Positions 7,260 through 14,772 of a DNA stretch of 36,589 bases are shown piece after piece (position 1 is the first letter of the stretch; each line of letters opens with the position of its first letter). A model generated the notes under the pieces. It was not told where the DNA came from, made no database searches, and saw nothing but the letters and a program-made list of their open reading frames with translations. This DNA is from CAYGZA01 sp964354135. GTDB taxonomy: Bacteria; Planctomycetota; Planctomycetia; Pirellulales; Thermoguttaceae. A program made the position numbers and the translations under genes. The stretch lies in the NCBI GenBank assembly GCA_964354135.1, contig CAYGZA010000019.1, positions 1-36,589 of the forward strand, in the 5' to 3' direction.

Positions 7260-9605
7260 ATGAAACTCAAACTGAAGCTCGACCCGAACTCGCTGAAGCA
7301 AGGCCTCCTCGAACACGTCGAGAAGGTGGTCTTCGGCGTGGTGGTGCTTTGTTTCCTGGGCTTTGTGTACCAGGCGATTGGAAGGGGCAGGGGCGTCGAC
7401 TTCAACCCCACGGAGCTGGCCAACGAGGCCAGCAAGGCCGAGAAACACGTCAAGGAATTCGAGCCTCAGTCCCCGGCGATCCGCGATTTCGGAAAGGACG
7501 CGGACGGGATCCACAAACCGGTCGGGACCAAGTGGCTCGACCACAAGGTGCTGTGGCGGCCGCCGTTGTTCGAAATCGTCAAACCGCGCGGCATGCCCAA
7601 GCTCTTCCCCCTGGCAAAGCTGCGGGCAGCCGGCGGCCACGGCGGCTTTGCCATGGTGCAGGGCATGGAGGCGGGCATGGACGCCGGGATGCAGACGGTC
7701 AAAGGGCAGCGCTGGGTGGTGATCACCGGGGTGTTCGATTACCGGAAGCAAGTCGAAGCCTACCAGACCGCCTTCCAGGACGCCTATCCCCGGGACCCCA
7801 CTCGGGACTTCCCCGTGTACACGTATTTCCGCGTGCAGCGGGCGGAGGTCGACCCTCGCGATGAAGGCAGCCAGCCGAAGTGGGAATCGGTGAACGTCAT
7901 CGAGATGGTCAACCTAACGTACAACTGGGGACCGACGGGCCAGGGCCAGGAATTGGTTGACGAGCGCTACTTTCCGCCGCCCGCGAAGGTGCCTTTCGTC
8001 TTTTCTTTGGGACCGCTCGTGAACCGGCCCTGGGGCCCGGAGGTCGGGCATCCCGATATCCCCTTCCATGTCTTCGGGGTGGAAGGCACGGGAGCCTACG
8101 GCGACCTGGGCGCGCGAGATCGGCAGGCCAAGGAAGGCAAGGACAAGGGGGAATCTGCGGAGGGAACCAAGGGAGACGAGAAAACCGGGGCCGCCGACAA
8201 GGAGAAGAAAACCCAAAGGCCGAGGCGGCCTGCCAGGCCGGTCCAGGCCGATGAGCCCGACGACCCCGATGCCCCGGCTACGATGGGGATGGAAGGGTCC
8301 GCGGACATGCCGGGTGGCTACGGAGGTATGGTGCCAAGGACGGGGATGTCCGGGTCCTCGGGGCCGCCGATGATGGGAGGGATGTCGGGATCCATGAGGC
8401 CGCCGATGATGGGAGGGATGTCGGGATCCATGAGGCCGCCGATGATGGGGGGAATGTCGGGACCCATGAGGCCGCCGATGATGGGGGGAATGTCGGGACC
8501 CATGAGGCCGCCGATGACGGGCGCGATGCCCAGCGGCGGCTCGCCGGACGGCCCGGGCTTTTCCGGAATGGGCCGAATGCCGGGCGGCGCAGGCGATCTG
8601 CACGGTGAGATGGAGCAGGAGCAAGTGCCGGAGTACCTCCTGTTCCGGTTCTTCGATTTCAACGTTGAGCCCGGGAAGCACTATCAGTACCGGGTGAATC
8701 TCCTGGTCTTCAACCCCAACTACGGCATTGAAGCGCGGTTCTTGCAGCAGGAAGACCTGGGCAAGAAGGCGCACTTGGAGGTTGGCTGGAGCTTGCAGAG
8801 CCCTGCGGCGACGGTGCCGATGGATTCCCGCGTCGTGCTGGCTCCGGCCAAGGCAAACGATCGAGCCGCCAATCTGCTCCTCGTCCATCTGGACATGGAG
8901 GACGGCTCGACGGCCTTTGAGGAGTTCCCCGCGATTCGCGGGCAACTGCTCAATTTCGCCAATCGCCCCTTCACGCCGGCCAACACGGGTATGTCTCCCT
9001 ACGGCGTGCCGATGGCTATGACGATGGTGGGCAGCAGGGACGGCGTCACCGATCTGACCGGTGCCCGGGAGGAGGAAAGCAAGAACATCGACTACTTGAC
9101 CAACGCGATCGTCCTGGACCTCGCGGGGGGGACGCCCTTGCCGGGGAAGGATCGGGAGCTGCTCGAACCCCGCAACGTCCTCCTGGTGGATGCCGAAGGA
9201 AACTTGGCGGTCCGCAACGAGCTGGACGATCTGGCGGAGTTCCGCGTTCTCAAGCCGCCGGAGGGGGAAACGCTGAGAGGCACCATGGTCGGGGGCGGTA
9301 ATACCGACATACTGATGCCCACGGGCTCGCCGGACGACTCCGGCAAGTTGCCGAAAACCGGGCGAACGAAGGCCAAGGGGCCTGCCGGGATGTACCCAGG
9401 CATGCCTGCCAACTACCCGGGGATGCCGAAGGGGGCGGGCAAAGCAGGCGCGGCCAAGGGGCCTGTGGGGTCATCGATGAGTCCCATGATGAGTCCCATG
9501 ATGGGGCCCAAGGGACCGGTGGGCTCTCAGATGGGGCCGATGATGCCCGGGATGGGCGATCTGGACGACGGCGGGAAGAGAGGTGGCCGAAGGAGAGGCT
9601 CGTGA
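7260..9605 (+). CDS. Bitopic membrane protein in the pilP slot, Met/Gly-rich, function unrecognised
   Basis: 781 aa, 57 bases after the PilO-like gene, with an AGGAGGG site before the ATG. A short basic N-terminus and an amphipathic stretch lead to one membrane helix (about residues 22-38); the rest should be periplasmic. Residues about 85-280 form a folded domain (V-I-T-G-V-F-D-Y, then VYTYFRVQRAEVDP) that I do not recognise. A Lys/Glu linker (about 285-325) and five 12-residue Met/Gly repeats (363-422) come next. A second folded domain (YLLFRFFDFNVEPG onward, about 457-680) and a Met/Pro/Gly-rich tail end the protein. No PilP signature is visible, so a PilP- or GspC-like role linking the platform to the secretin is inferred only from gene order and topology. 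An intrinsic terminator follows the gene. Confidence 0.55.
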   Translation: MKLKLKLDPNSLKQGLLEHVEKVVFGVVVLCFLGFVYQAIGRGRGVDFNPTELANEASKAEKHVKEFEPQSPAIRDFGKDADGIHKPVGTKWLDHKVLWRPPLFEIVKPRGMPKLFPLAKLRAAGGHGGFAMVQGMEAGMDAGMQTVKGQRWVVITGVFDYRKQVEAYQTAFQDAYPRDPTRDFPVYTYFRVQRAEVDPRDEGSQPKWESVNVIEMVNLTYNWGPTGQGQELVDERYFPPPAKVPFVFSLGPLVNRPWGPEVGHPDIPFHVFGVEGTGAYGDLGARDRQAKEGKDKGESAEGTKGDEKTGAADKEKKTQRPRRPARPVQADEPDDPDAPATMGMEGSADMPGGYGGMVPRTGMSGSSGPPMMGGMSGSMRPPMMGGMSGSMRPPMMGGMSGPMRPPMMGGMSGPMRPPMTGAMPSGGSPDGPGFSGMGRMPGGAGDLHGEMEQEQVPEYLLFRFFDFNVEPGKHYQYRVNLLVFNPNYGIEARFLQQEDLGKKAHLEVGWSLQSPAATVPMDSRVVLAPAKANDRAANLLLVHLDMEDGSTAFEEFPAIRGQLLNFANRPFTPANTGMSPYGVPMAMTMVGSRDGVTDLTGAREEESKNIDYLTNAIVLDLAGGTPLPGKDRELLEPRNVLLVDAEGNLAVRNELDDLAEFRVLKPPEGETLRGTMVGGGNTDILMPTGSPDDSGKLPKTGRTKAKGPAGMYPGMPANYPGMPKGAGKAGAAKGPVGSSMSPMMSPMMGPKGPVGSQMGPMMPGMGDLDDGGKRGGRRRGS
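8346..8525 (+). repeat. Five 36-bp tandem repeats
   Basis: Five consecutive 36-base units, each starting ATGTC(C/G)GG, encode the 12-mer M-S-G-S/P-M-R-P-P-M-M-G-G with small changes in the first and last copies. Units 2 and 3, and units 4 and 5, are nearly identical in DNA. That points to recent slippage or unequal exchange. Confidence 0.93.
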
Positions 9606-9650
9606 GAGTCGCCGCGGTTTCGCCGCGGGTTTGAACGTCAACACAAGCAG

Positions 9651-9690
9651 AAGGCTCACGCAATCCCCTCAAAGCGTGAGCCTTTCGCGT
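9651..9690 (+). terminator. Intrinsic terminator after the third pil-like gene
   Basis: An 11-bp perfect stem (AAGGCTCACGC at 9651-9661 with GCGTGAGCCTT at 9674-9684) has a 12-base loop and is followed by TTTCGCGTTTTCT. It lies 46 bases after the stop at 9605 and separates that gene from the secretin gene. Confidence 0.8.
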
Positions 9691-10083
9691 TTTCTGTAGT
9701 CCATTCCAGGCAGCATCACCTCTTGCAGATTGCCCAGTCCCCTGCATTTAGGGGTCGTAGGGGCGCCGCGGCGGCCGCGTGAGGCGGCCAAGGGCCCGCC
9801 GGGCATGGAAATCCTCAAGAAGTGCCCTTGACCCTTTTTTTTCCGGCGAGTATTTATCCCGCTCTCTTCTACCGAATCTCTGGAACCTGATGCGAAGAGT
9901 CTATCGTCGCTGGTGTCCCGCGGGCGGATAGTCCCCCGTTGCGGCCCGGGTTGCGTGCCTCCGTCGAAAGCAGGAGTTTTCCGGGAACGCAGCCTGCCGT
10001 TGCGGCTTCCCCAACGCGGAATCGCGCGACTTGAACCCGTCCAAACCGCAAGGGAACTCTGCGAGTCTCGAAAGGAGAATCGT
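9691..10083 (+). other. Leader/intergenic region before the secretin gene
   Basis: About 390 bases without a convincing gene. It contains a promoter candidate at 9828-9856 and ends in a strong ribosome-binding site, AAAGGAG at 10071-10077. An open frame upstream and in phase with the secretin could start at a GTG at 9913. It lacks a ribosome-binding site and would put the signal peptide inside the protein, so I treat it as leader. Confidence 0.55.
9828..9856 (+). promoter_or_regulatory. Candidate promoter of the secretin gene
   Basis: TTGACC at 9828-9833 is followed after 17 bases by TATTTA at 9851-9856. A T-run lies inside the spacer. The -35 match is good and the -10 match is weak. The placement after the terminator suits separate expression of the secretin. 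Confidence 0.35.
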
Positions 10084-13000
10084 GTGTTGAAAACGACCGC
10101 AAGAATGCTCCCCGGCCTGATCGCAGTGGCACTGGGTTTCTCGGTGACGCACGTCCCGGCCGAGCCTATCTCCAGGGACCCGAACTCCACGCTCGACAGG
10201 GTCGGGGCGGCGTCGGGGGCCGGCAGCCGTTTGGAGGACAGGCGCCAACAGGCCGACGACCTCCTTCGTCGTGCCCGGCAGGCGATGACGGAGAGCGACT
10301 TGGAGACCGCAGACCGGTTGATCGCTCAGGCGGAGGCGCTGGACGTGCGTTACGGTCCCATGTACTTCGGCGACACGGCCCAGAAGGCCCGCCGGGACCT
10401 CGATCGCAAGCGGTTGGCGGTCGGCAAGTTCCCCTTGCGCGCCGGTTCGACGGGATCCACGCGGCCGGGCGATAGGCCCGAGGCCTCGCCGGTCGACCCG
10501 TTTGTCTCCCGAAGCGCGGATCCCGCCGCCTCTCTCCTACCCGATGCGAAGAGCCAAGCCAAGACCTGCATCCTCAAGGCTCGCAAGGAGTTGGCGCAAA
10601 GGAATCTCCTCGGGGCGACGTACTGGTACCGCGAGGCCACCAGGCACCAGGCGGCCTTCGGTCCGAGCGAGGATTCTCCGGACAAGTTGGCGGCCGACAT
10701 CCGGCGGGCGGGCGGCTCGCCGGACGAGCCGGACGTGCCGCCGGGGCTCGCCGCCACGAAGGCCGTCATTCCTCTTCCCCCGACCGATCCAATGACTCAG
10801 ATCCCGCCGTCTGCCGAACGGCGGTCCGGCCTACCCGCCGGAATGTCTTCCCCCGCAGGCGCCGAAGGGCGCGATGCCGGCCGGGCCCAAGCCGGCGAAC
10901 TCCTCTTGGCGGCTCGACGTGCCCTGGCCCTCGGCGACGTCCGCCGCGCCAGAGATAAGGTGCAGCAAGTCCGGGCCATGGGCGTCCAATACGGGCCCAC
11001 GGACGACACCCCGGAGAAAGTGGAAACGCTCGTCGGACGGCTCTCGGACCTGATGGCCCAGCGGGCCGACCGGGGCAACACCGACGCTTGGCGCCGCGAA
11101 CACGCCCGCATCCTCATGGATCAGGCCGACGGGCTGTTGCGCTGGCGGGACCTGGACGAGGCCGAACGCCTGGCCACCGAGGCCTTGCGGCTCCGGGTGC
11201 AGTTCAGCCCATACGAGCCGCGGCCGGAGGGCCTCCTGGATCGGATCGCCGCGATCCGGCGTCAAGGCCGCCGGGGCGGAGACGTGATCCCCGCCAGCGG
11301 AGAGATGGTCGCCCCGGCCACGGGAGCCGACTTCGATCGCCGCGCTTCGCACGCCGTATACGACCAGGCCAACGACCCCACCCGGAACATCCTGGCCGCC
11401 GATTCGGGCCAGTCCAACCCCGGTCTGACGCTGTTCCAGCAAGGGGAAGCGGCGCTGAAGGCCCACGATACGCAAGCCGCCCTCCAGTTGTTCCGCCAGG
11501 CGTACCAGCACGTGGGCGACTTGGATCCGACGACCGCCCGGCGCTTGCAGGATCACCTGCAAATGCTCACCGCGGCGGCAACGGCGTCCGCCCGGCCGGC
11601 GGCCGCGGTGCCGTCGGCCGTGGACGATGCCGCGGCCAAACAGCAGTTGGCGGCAAGGCAACTGGCCTCGGAGGTCGCCCACAATGAAACCACGGCGCTG
11701 AAGGTCCGCGAGACGGACCCCAAGAGCGCCCTGTCGCTCTTGGAGCAGACCCGCTCTAAGGTCGAGTCCTCGGGCCTGGATTCCGCCTCGAAGGACCAGT
11801 TGCTGCGGCGGATCGACCGCGACCTGGCCGACTTGCGGAAGTACATCGCGGAAAACCGCCCCAGGATCGAGCTGGAAGAGAAGAACCGGCAGGTCCGGCA
11901 GGAGATCGACCGCGAGCGTCAGGGGACGCTCGATTTCCAGAACAAGCTCGCCCAGAAGGTCGACGAGTTCAACAGCCTGGTCCACGAGCACCGCTTTGCC
12001 GAGGCCGAGGTCGTCGCAAAGCAGGCCCTGGAGCTGGCCCCCGACAACCAGCTTGCCAACCAACTGGTCACCGAAGCCAAGATGCTCCGCCACTTCGCCA
12101 ACGCGATGGCGGTCAAGGGGAACAAGGAAGACGGATTCATGAGGGAAATGGGCAACGTGGACGTGGCGTCCATCCCCTTCGACTCGGACAACCCGTACCT
12201 GCTTCCCGAGGCGCGGCAGTGGCGAGACCTCACTACCCGGCGGTCCCGATTCGGCCGGGAACGGGGCCGACGGATGTCGGAACGGGAGGTGGAGATCCGC
12301 AACAAGCTCAAGACGCCGGTCTCGCTCCAATTCGAGAACGCCCCCTTGACCAAGGTCATTGACTCCCTGGCCCAATTGGCCGGGGTCAACATCTACCTGG
12401 ATCCCCAAGGGCTGGCCGACCAGGGAGTCACCAGCGACAGTCCGATCAACATCGATCTCCGCCAGGAAATCAAGCTGGAAAGCGCGTTGAACCTGATCCT
12501 CCGCCCCTTGCGCCTGAGCTGGGTGATCAAGGACGAAGTCCTGAAGATCACGAGCGAAGACTCGCGAAAGGGGGAGATCTACACGGAAACCTACAACGTG
12601 GCCGACTTGGTCATCCCGATCCCCAACTTCGTGCCCAACGGAGGGCTCGGCTTGGAGGGGGCCTACCGGGGCGCGATGGCGGCCAACGTCAGCTTACTCA
12701 ACGGCGGCTTCCCCGGCGGCGCCATGGCGCCGTTGGCCGCGGTCGCCAGCCGCGACGGCCGCCCGGCCACCGCCGCGATTGACCCCACGGTCATGGCTCA
12801 GTTGTCCCCCAACAATCGCGGCAGCGTCCCCACCGGCTTGCCGATCTCCAACCAGCCGGGCAACCTCGGCGGTGGGGCCCAGGCCGACTTTGACAGCCTC
12901 ATCGAGCTCATCACCGCCACCATCCAGCCCGATAGTTGGGACGACATGGGCGGACCCGGCTCGATTGCCCCGTTTGAGATCAACCTCAGCCTCGTGGTCA

Positions 13001-14118
13001 GCAACACGCAAGAGGTCCACGATCAGATCGTCGACCTCCTGGAACAGTTGCGGCGGATGCAGGACCTCCAGGTCACCATCGAGGTCCGGTTCATCACCCT
13101 GAACGACAATTTCTTCGAGCGGATCGGCGTGGACTTCGACTTCGCCATCAACGATCGCACCGACCATCCCGGCATGATCTTCGGCCGGGTCACCAGTCCC
13201 GGCACCCCCGGCAGCAAAACGAGCCCTCCCGTGCGCGACACGCGACCCTCGCTCTACAAAGAGCTGGGCCACGACTCCAGCATGACCGTCGGCCTGTCGG
13301 CTCCGAACGTGTTCACGGCGGACCTGGACATCCCGTTCACCCAGGACAGTTTCACCCTGGCGGTGCCGCAGTTCGGCGGCTATAACCCCGGGTCGGGGGC
13401 CACGATGGGCTTCGCCATCCTGAGCGAGATCGAAGCGTTTTTCTTCATGGAGGCGGCCCAGGCCGACCGCCGCAGCAACGTGCTCCAGGCACCCAAGGTC
13501 ACACTTTTCAACGGGCAGTATGGAATGGTCAGCGACCAGTCGCAGAGCCCGTTCGTGATGAGCGTGGTCCCGGTGGTCGGCGATTTTGCCGCTGCCAACC
13601 AGCCGGTGATCGTCGTCCTTTCCGAGGGGACGTTCCTCAGCGTTCAGGCCGTCGTGTCCAGCGACCGCCGCTTCGTGCGGCTGACCGTCGTTCCCTACTT
13701 CAGCCAGATCGGCAAGGTCGACACCTTCACCTTCGTGGGCACGGAAACGACCGTCGACGACGCCTCGGCGAGCGGCGTCCAGGACCAGCCCAACGACAGC
13801 ACGAAGAAGACGAACCGGCGGGAGACCACTCGCGGCGGCACGACGGTGCAATTGCCGACCTTCTCCTTCTTCACCGTGAACACCACGGTGAGCGTTCCCG
13901 ACGGCGGCACGGTCCTCTTGGGCGGCATTAAGCGGCTCAAGGAGGGCCGCAACGAGGCCGGCGTGCCGATCCTCAACAAGATCCCCTACATCAACCGGTT
14001 GTTCAAGAACGTGGGCATCGGCCGCGAGACCCAAAGCCTGATGATGATGGTCACGCCCCGGATCATCATCCAGGAAGAGGAAGAAGAGAAGCTCCTCGGC
14101 GCCCCGCCGAGATCGTAA
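10084..14118 (+). CDS. Secretin (PilQ/GspD superfamily) with a long TPR-like N-terminal extension
   Basis: Outer-membrane channel subunit, 1344 aa. I chose the GTG at 10084 because AAAGGAG lies 6 bases upstream and a signal peptide starts there (basic start, hydrophobic core, likely cleavage after P-A near residue 26). Four repeats of about 60 residues follow (about 53-110, 154-211, 265-323, 336-395). Each is a helix pair of the form A-R-x-A-L-x-x-x-D-L-x-x-A ending in Y/F-G-P or a variant. A Gln/Glu-rich coiled stretch lies at about 560-690. The STN/N0-type domain (LKTPVSLQFENAPL) starts near 742, the secretin core near 997 (VTIEVRFITLND), and the hallmark V-P-D-G-G-T-V-L-L-G-G near 1271. 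PilQ and GspD proteins are usually about 650-750 aa, so the extension doubles the size. Its place after the PilM/N/O-like genes favours a PilQ role over GspD. Confidence 0.93.
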   Translation: MLKTTARMLPGLIAVALGFSVTHVPAEPISRDPNSTLDRVGAASGAGSRLEDRRQQADDLLRRARQAMTESDLETADRLIAQAEALDVRYGPMYFGDTAQKARRDLDRKRLAVGKFPLRAGSTGSTRPGDRPEASPVDPFVSRSADPAASLLPDAKSQAKTCILKARKELAQRNLLGATYWYREATRHQAAFGPSEDSPDKLAADIRRAGGSPDEPDVPPGLAATKAVIPLPPTDPMTQIPPSAERRSGLPAGMSSPAGAEGRDAGRAQAGELLLAARRALALGDVRRARDKVQQVRAMGVQYGPTDDTPEKVETLVGRLSDLMAQRADRGNTDAWRREHARILMDQADGLLRWRDLDEAERLATEALRLRVQFSPYEPRPEGLLDRIAAIRRQGRRGGDVIPASGEMVAPATGADFDRRASHAVYDQANDPTRNILAADSGQSNPGLTLFQQGEAALKAHDTQAALQLFRQAYQHVGDLDPTTARRLQDHLQMLTAAATASARPAAAVPSAVDDAAAKQQLAARQLASEVAHNETTALKVRETDPKSALSLLEQTRSKVESSGLDSASKDQLLRRIDRDLADLRKYIAENRPRIELEEKNRQVRQEIDRERQGTLDFQNKLAQKVDEFNSLVHEHRFAEAEVVAKQALELAPDNQLANQLVTEAKMLRHFANAMAVKGNKEDGFMREMGNVDVASIPFDSDNPYLLPEARQWRDLTTRRSRFGRERGRRMSEREVEIRNKLKTPVSLQFENAPLTKVIDSLAQLAGVNIYLDPQGLADQGVTSDSPINIDLRQEIKLESALNLILRPLRLSWVIKDEVLKITSEDSRKGEIYTETYNVADLVIPIPNFVPNGGLGLEGAYRGAMAANVSLLNGGFPGGAMAPLAAVASRDGRPATAAIDPTVMAQLSPNNRGSVPTGLPISNQPGNLGGGAQADFDSLIELITATIQPDSWDDMGGPGSIAPFEINLSLVVSNTQEVHDQIVDLLEQLRRMQDLQVTIEVRFITLNDNFFERIGVDFDFAINDRTDHPGMIFGRVTSPGTPGSKTSPPVRDTRPSLYKELGHDSSMTVGLSAPNVFTADLDIPFTQDSFTLAVPQFGGYNPGSGATMGFAILSEIEAFFFMEAAQADRRSNVLQAPKVTLFNGQYGMVSDQSQSPFVMSVVPVVGDFAAANQPVIVVLSEGTFLSVQAVVSSDRRFVRLTVVPYFSQIGKVDTFTFVGTETTVDDASASGVQDQPNDSTKKTNRRETTRGGTTVQLPTFSFFTVNTTVSVPDGGTVLLGGIKRLKEGRNEAGVPILNKIPYINRLFKNVGIGRETQSLMMMVTPRIIIQEEEEEKLLGAPPRS

Positions 14119-14131
14119 GCGGGCTCGAAAC

Positions 14132-14170
14132 AGACTTCCGAAGTCTTTTTGAGACTTCGGAAGTCTTTCT
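14132..14170. terminator. Bidirectional terminator between secretin and sigma-factor genes
   Basis: A perfect 15-bp stem pairs 14132-14146 with 14152-14166 around a 5-base loop, followed by TTCTTTCTTTCT on the plus strand. Each arm (AGACTTC-C/G-GAAGTCT) is itself a 7-bp inverted repeat. It sits between two convergent genes. The plus-strand T-tract is clear; the minus-strand one is poorer. Confidence 0.85.
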
Positions 14171-14193
14171 TTCTGCGCGGCGCGCCGTCCGTG

Positions 14194-14772
14194 CTACGCC
14201 GGAGCCAAGACCGCCAGTTGCCTGGCCAGCCGCTTGCGGGCCACGTGCAGCCGGCGCTTGATCGTCCCCACCGGCGACTGGAAGTGGTTGCTCATCTCCT
14301 CCAGGCTCTCGCCCTGGAAGTAGAAGGCCACCAGCGTGTCCCGGTCCATGTCGGTCAGCCGGTTCAGGCCCGAGTGGATCTGGTCGCGCCGCTCCCGCGC
14401 GAGAACCTCGCCCAGCGGGGTTTGCCGCTCGACGCAGTCGGCCTCCAGCTCTCCCGCAGGACGGGCGATCACCGGTCGCCGGCGCACGGCACGGTTGATC
14501 GCCATCCGCCGGGCGATGGCGCGGAGCCATCCGCCGAAGCAGAGCGGGTTCTGGAGCTGCCCGATCTTCCGGACCGCCTGGAGGAACACCTCCTGGCACA
14601 GCTCCTGCGCCTCGGCATGGTTGCCCAGCCGGCGCAGGGCGGTGGCGTACACCGCGCGCCGGAAGCGATCGAACAGGGGGCCAAATGCCTGCCGATCGCC
14701 CTGCTGCGCGGCACGGACCAGTTGCACGAGTTGCTTCTTTTCTGCAAGCGTTTGCGGCTGAGCAAGTTTCAT
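14194..14772 (-). CDS. ECF-type RNA polymerase sigma factor
   Basis: 192 aa, the usual size for an extracytoplasmic-function sigma factor, which directs RNA polymerase to a small regulon. Sigma region 2 is visible at about residues 22-95: F-G-P-L-F-D-R-F, then A-Q-E-L-C-Q-E-V-F-L-Q-A, then GGWLRAIARRMAINRAVRR. Sigma region 4 lies at about 135-185: LTDMDRDTLVAFYFQGESLEEMS, with helix-turn-helix V-G-T-I-K-R-R-L-H-V-A-R-K-R-L. The ATG at 14772 is preceded by GAGAG. No anti-sigma factor gene lies beside it: downstream is the convergent secretin gene and upstream is a 0.9-kb gap. How its activity is controlled is therefore not visible here. Confidence 0.93.
   Translation of the reverse strand: MKLAQPQTLAEKKQLVQLVRAAQQGDRQAFGPLFDRFRRAVYATALRRLGNHAEAQELCQEVFLQAVRKIGQLQNPLCFGGWLRAIARRMAINRAVRRRPVIARPAGELEADCVERQTPLGEVLARERRDQIHSGLNRLTDMDRDTLVAFYFQGESLEEMSNHFQSPVGTIKRRLHVARKRLARQLAVLAPA

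Noticed and set aside
9669..10190. 173-codon minus-strand frame between the third pil-like gene and the secretin
   Set aside because: It runs through the terminator hairpin and into the secretin signal peptide, and its product has no recognisable feature.
10831..14034. Minus-strand frames of 525 and 446 codons opposite the secretin
   Set aside because: The secretin motifs fix the plus strand. The antisense products are His/Asp/Val-rich mirror images with no recognisable domain.
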